Source: Sphingomonadales bacterium (GTDB lineage Bacteria > Pseudomonadota > Alphaproteobacteria > Sphingomonadales > Sphingomonadaceae). Taken from it: 64,000 bases of DNA. Made by a program: the position numbers and the translations under genes. The stretch's first letter is position 1; every line of letters begins with the position of its first letter. Shown here one piece after another: positions 17,563 to 27,676 of this stretch. Under the pieces are notes generated by a model. It searched no databases. It was not told where the DNA came from and saw nothing but the letters and a program-made list of their open reading frames with translations. Location: positions 101,794 through 165,793 of the forward strand of contig JAIXYT010000051.1 in NCBI GenBank assembly GCA_027490095.1. The letters are read 5' to 3'.

Positions 17563-19905
17563 TCAGGGCTTCGCCGGAGTATCCGGGCCGAGCCAACCAA
17601 TTAGATTGTCATAGGCCAGCTCGGCGAGGCGCGTCGAACGCCGATCTATGGTTTCCACGGTCCAATCAGCGGTGTGAGCGGCAATCGACCGGCACATCGG
17701 CATATAGGCGGAGCTCGCCAGTATGGTATCGCCGGTCACGCTGACGGCAAGACCGGCCGGCTGAAATTCGGTGCGCACGGATTCAGCCTCGGCGTCAGTC
17801 GCGGCCGAGAAGAAACGATAGAGCAGCAGCTTGTGCGCCCAAGTCCGGTTGCTGACATATTCATTGGCGGCACGCGGCAACAATGTCAGATTGCCGAGCC
17901 GGTTGAAGGCCTCTTGGCCGGGTTCATAGATCGCAGGATCCCATCCATTCGAACGGGCTTGGGGGGCGACATGCTCGACCGTGAACACGGTATCGTTGCG
18001 CCAGGCGTCCGTCCGCATGGTGGAGGCTATACCGGGCCGTCCGCGTTCGATGAGACCCAAATCCTTGGCATCGGGGGTGGTGTCGTGGCTGGCGCAAATC
18101 ACAAGGAATTTCGCAACTTCGCGCGAGTGCTGATAGATTGGCACCCGGCTCGCAGCCTTCACCCACTCCTCTTTCGTCGGAAACTCCTTGACCAAACGGC
18201 GCCGCAGCAGCCGGCGATAATTGGTAAGTGAAGGAACACCGCGGACGGGCCCCACGCGCTTGGCGAGCGGCGGGATGCTCGCGCCGGGCTCGCCATCCCG
18301 CATGATCGTCCGGTAGAGCATGTCGATATTCTCGGTGCCACCCTTGGCGCCGCGCCAGAGCATCGAGAAAGCGGTCGTTGCCTTGATAGCGTCTCCGAGG
18401 TCGCTAGCGCGAGCTGACGCTTCCTCCGGGCTAGCGCGCCTCAGCTCATCATAAAAGCGAGAGATCGCGCCGATCACGACATTATGCTTCAGATTTCGCA
18501 GCGCTTGAAAGGCGAAGCCGGTGGCATCGTCGAAGTTGACGACACCCTCGATCCGCGGCGCTTCGTCGAGCGGGACTGTCCAGCCCGTTTCCATGAAGGT
18601 CGCAAGATTAGCCATAGAAACCACGGCATTCCGCTTCTCGTCGATTGTCTGAAGCTTGTCGAACGTATCGCGCAGGTAGCGGCGTTGGTCGCTGAGGTTC
18701 TTCTGAAGCTTGTCGCCCGTCTCGGCGAGCGCGAACGGGATCAGCATTTCGGCGGTGGCCCGCTGCCGGTCATCTGCCTTCTTGAAGGCTTCGAGATAGC
18801 GGTCGATGCGGCTGAGGCCTTCGTGCGAGGGCGAGTTTTCAAACAGCTCGAGCGTCTCGGCTTCGATAACCTTAGGCCGGAATGTCTCATAGGCAGTGAG
18901 GGGCTCGCCGGTGGTGTTCAGCGCTTCGAACATATCGAAGGCGTCGTCCTCGGTGCGAGTGGTCACGACAGTCAGCGCCATGCGAGTACAGAAATACTTG
19001 AAAAGGATTAGCGTCCTAAGCAGTTGGACATAGTGGGGGAAAAACCGGCTGTCAGACCCCTCGGTGGTGAACTTGACGACCGCCTCTGGTGCTGGAAATG
19101 ACCACAATGATTCGACATAGGCCGGCTTATTGATCAGTTGCTGCACGTCAGGAAAGTCATGTTTTCCAGGTGAGCGAACGATATTCCGGAGCTGACTGCC
19201 GATATAGTCGAAGACATCGACAATAGGCTGATGCTTAGGGTCAGGCTTACCGTCCGTTGTTCTCAACTGGTGTTTGAAATCCTTCCTTTCGTCAGAAGGT
19301 TGCTCGACGTGCAGGACGTAGGCCCAGATGAGTGCGGCGATAGGCGAATTGTAAACAGCTTGGTTCTGGCGCTTCGACCAGACATCCTCCATCGCTCGAA
19401 TGACACGCGGATAGTGACGATAGACCGGCGGTGTGCCAACGGCCTGCTCCAGCACGAATGTCCGCCACAGTTCGACCAGCGCCTGTTGGGCCTGTTCCCG
19501 GATCCACTCAAATTCCTCACCTTGGGCAATACCAAGGCGGCCCAGGAGACTACGGATTTGGGCGTGGAGCGCGATGTTGATCATCGCGGACGTGCTTATC
19601 CTCTGCTGGCCGTCAATAATTGTCATCACTCGCTGCGCGACTTCCGACTTGTAGACCGGCTTGACAGTAATGAATTGCGTATCGTGGATCGCGATGAGTG
19701 TACCAAGAAAACTAATCGCGTCGGGACGAGTGAGGAGGTGGTTGAGTCCATTGATAACGTCTTCGAAGAGCCGGTCGACATTGTCCTTGTCCCAGGCATA
19801 GGCGCGCTGATAGGCTGGGATGTAGCATCCTTGACCGACGGTACTGAGGAACGCTTGGATGTTCTCGGCCTTGGCAGTGAAAATCTGATCGATCTGAACC
19901 GTCAT
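17563..19905 (-). CDS. DUF262 domain protein with C-terminal HNH/DUF1524-like nuclease motif (SspE/GmrSD-like)
   Basis: 'YIPAYQRAYAWDKDNVDRLFEDV', 'IIDGQQRIST' and 'FTVEHVAPQ...FNRLGNLTLLPRAANEYVSNR'. Confidence 0.82.
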   Translation of the reverse strand: MTVQIDQIFTAKAENIQAFLSTVGQGCYIPAYQRAYAWDKDNVDRLFEDVINGLNHLLTRPDAISFLGTLIAIHDTQFITVKPVYKSEVAQRVMTIIDGQQRISTSAMINIALHAQIRSLLGRLGIAQGEEFEWIREQAQQALVELWRTFVLEQAVGTPPVYRHYPRVIRAMEDVWSKRQNQAVYNSPIAALIWAYVLHVEQPSDERKDFKHQLRTTDGKPDPKHQPIVDVFDYIGSQLRNIVRSPGKHDFPDVQQLINKPAYVESLWSFPAPEAVVKFTTEGSDSRFFPHYVQLLRTLILFKYFCTRMALTVVTTRTEDDAFDMFEALNTTGEPLTAYETFRPKVIEAETLELFENSPSHEGLSRIDRYLEAFKKADDRQRATAEMLIPFALAETGDKLQKNLSDQRRYLRDTFDKLQTIDEKRNAVVSMANLATFMETGWTVPLDEAPRIEGVVNFDDATGFAFQALRNLKHNVVIGAISRFYDELRRASPEEASARASDLGDAIKATTAFSMLWRGAKGGTENIDMLYRTIMRDGEPGASIPPLAKRVGPVRGVPSLTNYRRLLRRRLVKEFPTKEEWVKAASRVPIYQHSREVAKFLVICASHDTTPDAKDLGLIERGRPGIASTMRTDAWRNDTVFTVEHVAPQARSNGWDPAIYEPGQEAFNRLGNLTLLPRAANEYVSNRTWAHKLLLYRFFSAATDAEAESVRTEFQPAGLAVSVTGDTILASSAYMPMCRSIAAHTADWTVETIDRRSTRLAELAYDNLIGWLGPDTPAKP

Positions 19906-20377
19906 GTTCTTCCAGTCTCTTCTCGCCGTCGGCATTCCGATTCGGGTCCGCGTCGCTTAACCGTCTACTGAAACTGCTTTCGTTCCACCATGCGCGGTGC
20001 ATTGGTCACCGACCCGAGAAGCTAGAGGGCAACTCATGCCGGAGCCGTACCTCGATGCCGAGCTAAAGAGACGGTTCGCGCATTAAGTAAGCGTCCACTT
20101 CGACGACGTGAATGGGCGCACACTGAACTTCCCTCGTGCAGCGCCTGCGTGCGTCGTCGTTATCCTGGCTGACTCCAAGCGGAACTCCCGTGCGTTCGCT
20201 ACTCTCAGGCCCTCATTCAGGCGCCGCCCGATAGTGTCACAGCGACGTCCGTAGTAGGCCTCCAGCGATCTCATAGCGGCCGGTCCGTGCCCGGTCCCCT
20301 AGCTGACATTCCACTCGACTTGCCTCTGCAAGCAAGCATTGCTGACTGCGCGCCGAACGGGTGAGTGGCAGGCGCAC

Positions 20378-20455
20378 AGCCCCTGGAGGTCACGTACCTC
20401 GGGGCTTTGGGTGGTGGGAGCAGCGAGGTGCTGCTCCAGAACCAGGAGACCACCC
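20378..20455 (+). promoter_or_regulatory. Structured 5' leader of the DUF3489-DUF2924-recombinase operon
   Basis: Hairpin AGCCCC..AGGT-cacgt-ACCT.GGGGCT-TTT (20378-20408), then GGAGCAGC-gaggt-GCTGCTCC (20417-20437) enclosed by GGGTGGT/ACCACCC (20409-20415/20449-20455) ending at the ATG. Confidence 0.55.
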
Positions 20456-20746
20456 ATGCCCAAGACCTCCAACAAGCCTGCCGCCGATCAGCAGCAGGAC
20501 CGCCCCGCATCCGCAGAGCTCGGCACGCGCAAGCCAAGCAAGCTTGACCTGATTGCAGAACGGCTTCGCGCCCCGATGGGAGCCACGCTCGACGAACTGA
20601 TGACAGCAACTGGTTGGCAGTCACACAGCGTCAGGGCCAGCATGACCGGCCTGCGGAAGCAGGGCCACAGCATTGTTCGTACGACCGGCAATGGCATCAC
20701 CCGCTTCGCCATTGCTGCTCCGGCCTCCACTTCCACGGACGCCTGA
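20456..20746 (+). CDS. DUF3489 domain-containing protein
   Basis: 'KLDLIAERLRAPMGATLDELMTATGWQSHSVRASMTGLRKQGHSI'. Confidence 0.85.
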   Translation: MPKTSNKPAADQQQDRPASAELGTRKPSKLDLIAERLRAPMGATLDELMTATGWQSHSVRASMTGLRKQGHSIVRTTGNGITRFAIAAPASTSTDA

Positions 20747-21180
20747 TGTCGAAGCGCAGCCTGGAAGCCGAACTCGACCGGCTTGAGAGCCTGGACCTGG
20801 AGGGCCTGCGCCATGTGTGGCGGAAGCGGATACGAACAGAACCGCCGAGCGTGAGCGCCGCCCTCCTCCATCTGGCGCTCGCCTATGAACTCCAGGCCAA
20901 AGCCTTCGGAGGACTCCCAGTGGCATCCAAGAAGGTCCTTGACGGACTGCTAGACGGGCCCGGCCGCGCTCCTTCCCGGCCAGCAGCTGCCCGACCAGGC
21001 ATGCGGCTGGTCCGGGTCTGGAACGACACCACGCATGTAGTGACCGTGAACGATGACGGTGCCATCGAATGGAACGGCAAGATGTGGAAGAGCCTCAGCG
21101 TGGTCGCGCGTACCATCACAGGCACCCAGTGGTCGGGGCCGAAGTTCTTCGGAGTTGCGGCCCGAAAAGCTGCGGCATGA
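20746..21180 (+). CDS. DUF2924 domain-containing protein
   Basis: 'LEAELDRLESLDLEGLRHVWRKRIRTEPPSVSAALLHLALAYELQ'; TGATG overlap with DUF3489. Confidence 0.88.
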   Translation: MSKRSLEAELDRLESLDLEGLRHVWRKRIRTEPPSVSAALLHLALAYELQAKAFGGLPVASKKVLDGLLDGPGRAPSRPAAARPGMRLVRVWNDTTHVVTVNDDGAIEWNGKMWKSLSVVARTITGTQWSGPKFFGVAARKAAA

Positions 21181-22577
21181 AGCGGGTCCGGTGCGCCATC
21201 TACACCCGAAAGTCGACCGAGCAGGGGCTGGAGCAGGATTTCAACAGCCTGGACGCGCAGTATGCCGCCTGCTCCGCTTATGTTGCGAGCCAGGCGAGCG
21301 AGGGCTGGACACTCTTGCCGAACCGTTACGACGATGGCGGCATCTCCGGCGGAACCCTTGAGCGGCCTGGCCTCCAGTCACTCCTGGCCGACATCGCGGC
21401 AGGCCATATCGACATCGTCGTCGTCTACAAGGTCGACCGGCTGACCCGCTCGCTGCTGGACTTCTCGAAGTTGGTGGAGGCGTTCGATGCGGCAGGCGTC
21501 AGCTTCGTCTCGATCACCCAGTCGTTCAACACGACCACCTCGATGGGCAGGCTCACCCTCAACATGCTGCTCTCGTTCGCCCAGTTCGAACGCGAGGTGA
21601 CGGCCGAGCGGATCAAGGACAAGATTGCAGCCTCCAAGCAGCGCGGCATGTGGATGGGGGGAAGGCCTCCCCTTGGATACGCCGCCCGGAACCGGACCTT
21701 GGTCATCGTGGAGGAGGAGGCCGAGCTCGCCCGGTTCCTGTTCCGGCGCTACTTGGAGCTGGGCTCGGTCCGGCAGCTGCTTGATACCCTGAACCGGGAC
21801 GGGATCCAGATGCCGGATCGGATTGCAGCCAACAGCCGGGTTCTTCCGGGAGGACCGTTCACCAAGACGAAGCTGTTCACGCTGCTTCGCAACCCCATCT
21901 ATGCCGGGCTCATTCCGCATGGCGCCAAGCGCTATCCCGGCCATCATCCGCGGTTGATCGACCATGAACTTTGGCAGGCTGTCCAAGCCAGGCTGGACGC
22001 CAACCGCGATGGCGAGCAGCAGGCGCCGACCGAGAAGCGTGTGAGCCCGCTGGCAGGACTGGTGTTCGCGGCTGATGACGAGCCACTGATCGCGAGCCAC
22101 GCCAACAAGGGCAAGGTGCGATATCGCTACTATGTGAGCCGGCACCTGACCGGGCCACTGGAGGACAGGGCGCATCGCGCAACCTCCTTGCGGGTTCCAG
22201 CACGCGAACTCGAAGGGCTCGTGCAGCGCGCGCTTGCGGAACGGATCGCAGACCCATTCCGGTTGATGCAGGATTGTGGGGCGGAGGGGCTGCTCTCGAC
22301 CGTGAGCGCCGACCTCGACGCCAAGGCGCGAGTAGTAGCAGAGGAATTGCGCAGCTCTCGGGCCGTTGCCCAGGCGCTGATGCGGATTGCCACCGCGAAG
22401 TTGGTCATTCATCTCGACCGGGTGGAGATGGAGATCCGAGCCGAAGAACTCCTCCGCAAGCTCGGAACAAACCCTGGCGCCCCCCATCAGCGTAGCAATT
22501 CCCGTGAGGGTGAAGCGCAGCGGTCGTGCGGTCCGGCTCATTACGCACGGCGGCCAGAGTGCCTCCGCGACTGCTGA
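21177..22577 (+). pseudogene. Large serine recombinase, main reading frame (N-terminal resolvase, recombinase and zinc-ribbon-like domains); probably frameshifted
   Basis: 'MKRVRCAIYTRKSTEQGLEQDFNSLDAQ', 'VYKVDRLTRSLLDFSKLVE', 'FAQFEREVTAERIKDKI'; the frame leaves the conserved protein at C6 run 22480-22485. CDS assignment of the domains is firm; pseudogene status is uncertain. Confidence 0.75.
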
Positions 22578-22860
22578 TCCCAGCATCCTGCTCGGGATCG
22601 CGCGGGGCCGAGACTGGTGGGCAACCCTCACTGCCGATCCAACGCTGTCGGTCCGGACGCTGGCCCAACGCGAGGGGCTCGACCCTGGCTATGTTGGCCG
22701 CATGCTCAAGCTCGCGTTCCTTGACCCGAAGCTGGTTCAGCAGTTCGTCAACGGGATAGCGCCAGCGCACATCACCCAGCGCAGGTTGCTGCGGGATGGC
22801 ATGATCGTTCCACGCTGGTCCCAGCAGCGCGTCGCGCTCGAGTCCACAGCCTCGAACTGA
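22484..22860 (+). pseudogene. C-terminal segment of the serine recombinase in the +1 frame
   Basis: 'ISVAIPVRVKRSGRAVRLI...DPSILLGIARGRDWWATLTADPTLSVRTLAQREGLDPGYVGRMLKLAFLDPKLVQQFVNGIAPAHIT' fits the usual C-terminus of this recombinase family but is in a different frame. Confidence 0.75.
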
Positions 22861-23059
22861 GGCAGCTGACGGCGCCGCGATGCGGCCAGCCGGCTCAACA
22901 ACGTATAGACTCGGCGAAATCGCCTTCTGAGACAGGGGGCGATTTTCGGGGAATTCCGCCCTGCTCCAGAGAGTCTCTGGTCTACACGCTTCCGCAAAGG
23001 CACGGAAAAGGCCGGCGAATTCGGCGGTGCAGCGAAAAGGCTGAATCACGCAGAACGGC

Positions 23060-23135
<76 letters not shown>

Positions 23136-23180
23136 ATGTCCAGCCTGTGCGAAGCGGGCCCTCTAGGCGGTTGGCGTGTT

Positions 23181-23711
23181 TCAATCAACCGGGCGCGGGC
23201 GGCGGAGGCGGGCGGCCATGTGGCGCACGGAGAGATTGAGTCGCGGGTGGCGCCAGTCGGGCCAGACGCTGAGCAGGGGCTGGAGAACGAACTGGCGCTG
23301 GTGGAGCGCGGGGTGGGGCACGGTGAGGCCGGGTTCGTGCACGATCGCCTGCCCGAAGGCGATGAGGTCGCAATCGAGCACGCGGGCTGCCCAGCGGCGG
23401 CTGCGGCGGCGGCCGAAATCGGCCTCGGTTCGCTTGAGGAGGGCAAGCAAATCGCGGGGGGTGCCCGACCAGCGGGCGAGCAGCGCGCCGTTGGCATAGC
23501 GCCGGTTCGAGGGGCCGAGCGGGGCGGTTTCGAGGATGGGCGAGACGCGGCGGACCTTGAGGCCGCCCTTTTCGAGCGCCTTCACGGCGGCGCGAAGAAT
23601 TGCGAGGGGCCGCCCGTGCTTGCCGTGGCAGCGGTTGCTGCCGAGCGCGACGAGCACGGGTGTCGGCCCGGCTGGCGGTTGCTGCGATCGATGGCTAGTG
23701 AGCTTCCCCAT
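23181..23711 (-). CDS. folK: 2-amino-4-hydroxy-6-hydroxymethyldihydropteridine diphosphokinase
   Basis: 'VLVALGSNR', 'RRWAARVLDCDLIAFG', 'LTVPHPALHQRQFVLQPL'. Confidence 0.9.
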   Translation of the reverse strand: MGKLTSHRSQQPPAGPTPVLVALGSNRCHGKHGRPLAILRAAVKALEKGGLKVRRVSPILETAPLGPSNRRYANGALLARWSGTPRDLLALLKRTEADFGRRRSRRWAARVLDCDLIAFGQAIVHEPGLTVPHPALHQRQFVLQPLLSVWPDWRHPRLNLSVRHMAARLRRPRPVD

Positions 23712-24339
23712 GCAGCCCGACCCTAATTGCCAGCTCTGCCCGCGGCTAGCCGCGCATCGCGACATGTTGCGGGCCCGGGAGCCGGACTGGTTCAACGCGC
23801 CGGTGCCGAGCTTCGGCGACGCGAATGGCTGGCTGGCGATCGTGGGGTTGGCGCCGGGCGAGCGCGGCGCGAACCGGACGGGGCGGCCCTTCACCGGGGA
23901 TTTCGCGGGGCATCTGCTCTATGCGACGCTGATCGAGCTCGGGCTTGCGACGGGGAGCTATGGCGAGACTCCGGACGATGGGCTGGTGCTCGACGGCGCG
24001 CTGATCGTGAATGCGGTTCGCTGCCTGCCGCCCGCCAACAAGCCGGAGCCTGCCGAAATCCACCAGTGCCGGCCCTTCCTGGTCGATCTGCTGAAGGCGA
24101 TGCCGAACCTGCAGGTGGTGCTGGCGCTGGGGCAGATTGCGCACCAGTCTGCGGTGAAGGCGCTGGGCGGCAAGCTGCCGAAGCATCCGTTCGGCCATGC
24201 GGCAGTGCACCGCCTGCACACGGGCTACACGCTGGTCGATAGCTATCATTGCAGCCGGTATAACCAGAATACGGGACGCCTGACGTCGGAAATGTTCCGG
24301 GCGGCTGTGGAAACGGCGATCGCCGCGCGAGGCGCCTAG
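23710..24339 (+). CDS. Uracil-DNA glycosylase (family 4/5-like, probably UdgB-type)
   Basis: 'CQLCPRLAAHRD', 'GLAPGERGANRTGRPFTGDFAGHLL', 'VNAVRCLPPANKPEPAEIHQCRPFL', 'DSYHCSRYNQNTGRLT'. Confidence 0.9.
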   Translation: MQPDPNCQLCPRLAAHRDMLRAREPDWFNAPVPSFGDANGWLAIVGLAPGERGANRTGRPFTGDFAGHLLYATLIELGLATGSYGETPDDGLVLDGALIVNAVRCLPPANKPEPAEIHQCRPFLVDLLKAMPNLQVVLALGQIAHQSAVKALGGKLPKHPFGHAAVHRLHTGYTLVDSYHCSRYNQNTGRLTSEMFRAAVETAIAARGA

Positions 24340-25364
24340 CCGCGGAAGATCAGGTGTGCCGGCTGGGTGTCATTCCCGCCGACCTTGCGGGCACCGCCCA
24401 GCAAGTGGATTGCGCCGTCGGCTGCAACGGCGCCGAGGCCGTGCAGCGGCATCGGCATGGTCGGGGCCTGATCCCACCGGTCGGTTGCGGGATCATAGGC
24501 GAATGCCTCGTCGTGCGCCCGGCCGTCCGCGCCGAAGCTCTCGCCGCCGAAGCAATAGAGGCGTCCGCCCAGCACGGCGGCGGCATGGCCACCGCGCGGC
24601 TGGGGCATGGGGGCGAGCGTGATCCACGCGCCGCGCTTGGGATCCCAGGCTTCGTGGGTGGTGAGGTTGGTGAGGCCGTTCGGGCCGACGATGCGGCCGC
24701 CGGCGACATGGAGGCGGCCGTTCAGGACGGCGGCGGCGGAGCTGTTGCGCGGGGTCGGCAGTGGCGGGAGGGCCTCCCACCGGGTCGCGCCCGGCGCCAG
24801 CGCCCAGGCAGACCCGGTGTCGGCGTGATCGGCATATTGGCCGTTTGCCGTGCCGCTGGGGGTTCGGCCGCCGGCGAGGATGAGGCGCCCGTCGATGACG
24901 CCGGCTGCGACCTCGGCCTGCGGGGCTGGAAGCGGCGGTCCTTCGCGCCAGGACCCTTCCGGCGTGTCGAGCAGCCAGCACTGCGCCTGCATGGTCCAGA
25001 CGGCTTGCGGCGTTGCGGAGAAGCCGCCGACGGCAAGCAACCGTTCGCCTTGCGCGGCCAGCAGCGGGTGGTGGCGCGGTTCGGGGAAGGACGGGAGCGC
25101 GGACCAGCTGTCGGCACCGAGGGCCATGGTGACCACATCTGCGGCCGGGCGGAGGTCGGCGATCTTCGTGACGGGGCCGGGGCCGCTGCTGCGAAAGCCC
25201 CCGCCGACAACGAGCCGCCCGCGCCAGAGGGTCGGGTAGATTTCCTGCACGGCGAAGGGGAGCGGAACACCGGCGCTCCAGCGGGACTGCGGTTCGGCCG
25301 CGAAGGTTCGACCGGCGACGAGCGCGGCGGTGCCCGCGAGGACCGAGCGGCGCTGGAGCGTCAC
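24336..25364 (-). CDS. Secreted kelch-repeat beta-propeller protein
   Basis: Signal peptide 'MTLQRRSVLAGTAALVAGRTFA'; repeated 'GRL.VAGGR' blades. Confidence 0.75.
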   Translation of the reverse strand: MTLQRRSVLAGTAALVAGRTFAAEPQSRWSAGVPLPFAVQEIYPTLWRGRLVVGGGFRSSGPGPVTKIADLRPAADVVTMALGADSWSALPSFPEPRHHPLLAAQGERLLAVGGFSATPQAVWTMQAQCWLLDTPEGSWREGPPLPAPQAEVAAGVIDGRLILAGGRTPSGTANGQYADHADTGSAWALAPGATRWEALPPLPTPRNSSAAAVLNGRLHVAGGRIVGPNGLTNLTTHEAWDPKRGAWITLAPMPQPRGGHAAAVLGGRLYCFGGESFGADGRAHDEAFAYDPATDRWDQAPTMPMPLHGLGAVAADGAIHLLGGARKVGGNDTQPAHLIFRG

Positions 25365-26218
25365 CGGTCTTCCGCCAGGAGGCCGTAGAGGTTGGGGCGG
25401 CGGTCGCGGAAGAAGCCGAAGGCGGCGCGGTGGCGGGCGATCTCGGCGAGGTCGAACTGGGCGGTGAGGACGCCTTCGCTGCCGGTGTCCATTTCGGCGA
25501 CCATGTCGCCGCGCTGGTTGCAGATGAAGCTGTTGCCATAGAAGTGGGCGCCCTGCCCATCAGTGGTCGGTTCCACGCCCACGCGGTTGGCGGCGACCAC
25601 GGGGACAACGTTGGAGACGGCGTGACCGACCATTGCGCGGACCCAGAGGCGGCGGGTGTCGAGCGACGGGTCGTGCGGTTCGTTGCCGATTGCCGTGGGG
25701 AAGAACAGCACATCGGCGCCCATCAGCATCATGGCGCGGGCGGTTTCGGGGTACCACTGGTCCCAGCAGATGCCGACGCCGATCACGCCGTGCGGCGTCG
25801 GCCAGACCTTGAAGCCGGTGTTGCCGGGGCGGAAGTAGAATTTCTCCATATAGCCTGGGCCGTCGGGGATGTGGCTCTTGCGGTAGACGCCCTGGACCAT
25901 GCCGTCGTCGCCCACGAAGGCGAGGCTGTTGTAGTAGTGGTGGCCGTCGCGCTCGTAGAAGCTGGTCGGGATGAAGACGCGCTCGGTGCGGGCGACTTCG
26001 CGCGCGGCCTGGACTGCGGGGTGGGTTTCGACCGGGGCTGCGGTTGCGAACACGGCCTCATCCTGGCTCGTGCAGAAATAATGGCCCTCGAAAAGTTCGG
26101 GGGGGAGGATGACCTTGGCGCCCTGGGCGGCGGCCTTGCGGACGAGGGCCATCGCGTGGGCGATGTCGTCGTCGCGGCGGCCGCTCATCGCCATCTGCAC
26201 CAGTCCGACGTTGAGCAT
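25361..26218 (-). CDS. aguB: N-carbamoylputrescine amidase (carbon-nitrogen hydrolase)
   Basis: 'ILPPELFEGHYFC', 'GVGICWDQWYPETARAM', adjacent to agmatine deiminase. Confidence 0.9.
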   Translation of the reverse strand: MLNVGLVQMAMSGRRDDDIAHAMALVRKAAAQGAKVILPPELFEGHYFCTSQDEAVFATAAPVETHPAVQAAREVARTERVFIPTSFYERDGHHYYNSLAFVGDDGMVQGVYRKSHIPDGPGYMEKFYFRPGNTGFKVWPTPHGVIGVGICWDQWYPETARAMMLMGADVLFFPTAIGNEPHDPSLDTRRLWVRAMVGHAVSNVVPVVAANRVGVEPTTDGQGAHFYGNSFICNQRGDMVAEMDTGSEGVLTAQFDLAEIARHRAAFGFFRDRRPNLYGLLAEDR

Positions 26219-26223
26219 GTTCG

Positions 26224-27183
<960 letters not shown>

Positions 27184-27282
27184 GCGGCCTCCCCTACAAG
27201 GGCGGGCATTGAAGTTCCACCGTGCGGGGCCATATGACGGCACCGAGAGAGCGGGACCCTTGTCGGAAAGAGACCTGCAACA

Positions 27283-27504
27283 ATGTTGAATGTGTTGTCG
27301 CTGCTGATCGGCGTTGCCGCCGGTGTCGTTGCCCTGTTCGGAATCATCCCCTTCGTCGGCTGGGCCAACTGGTTCGTGCTGCCGATCGCAGGCCTTGGCC
27401 TGGTGCTGGGGCTGATCTCGTCGCGCAAGGAAGGCCAGATCCTGAACCTGGTGGTGATCGCGATCGCGCTGGTGCGCCTGAGCCTTGGCGGAGGGATAAT
27501 CTGA
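27283..27504 (+). CDS. Small membrane protein
   Basis: 73 aa with two or three hydrophobic segments. Confidence 0.6.
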   Translation: MLNVLSLLIGVAAGVVALFGIIPFVGWANWFVLPIAGLGLVLGLISSRKEGQILNLVVIAIALVRLSLGGGII

Positions 27505-27531
27505 TGTCCTCACGCGCGCGGCGCTCCGGAC

Positions 27532-27666
27532 GGGGCGCCGCATGAGCGGCGGCGCGCCGTCGCGCTTGCGGGCCTGCGGCCCGTCTCTTGCGCTCTCGGG
27601 CGTAGCCCTCCGCGGGGGCGCCGCATGAGCGGCGGCGCGCCGTCGCGCTTGCGGGCCTGCGGCCCG
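27532..27666. repeat. Two perfect 52-bp direct repeats (27532-27583 and 27615-27666)
   Basis: ggggcgccgcatgagcggcggcgcgccgtcgcgcttgcgggcctgcggcccg occurs twice, start-to-start 83 bp. Confidence 0.9.
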
Positions 27667-27676
27667 GGATCTGATT

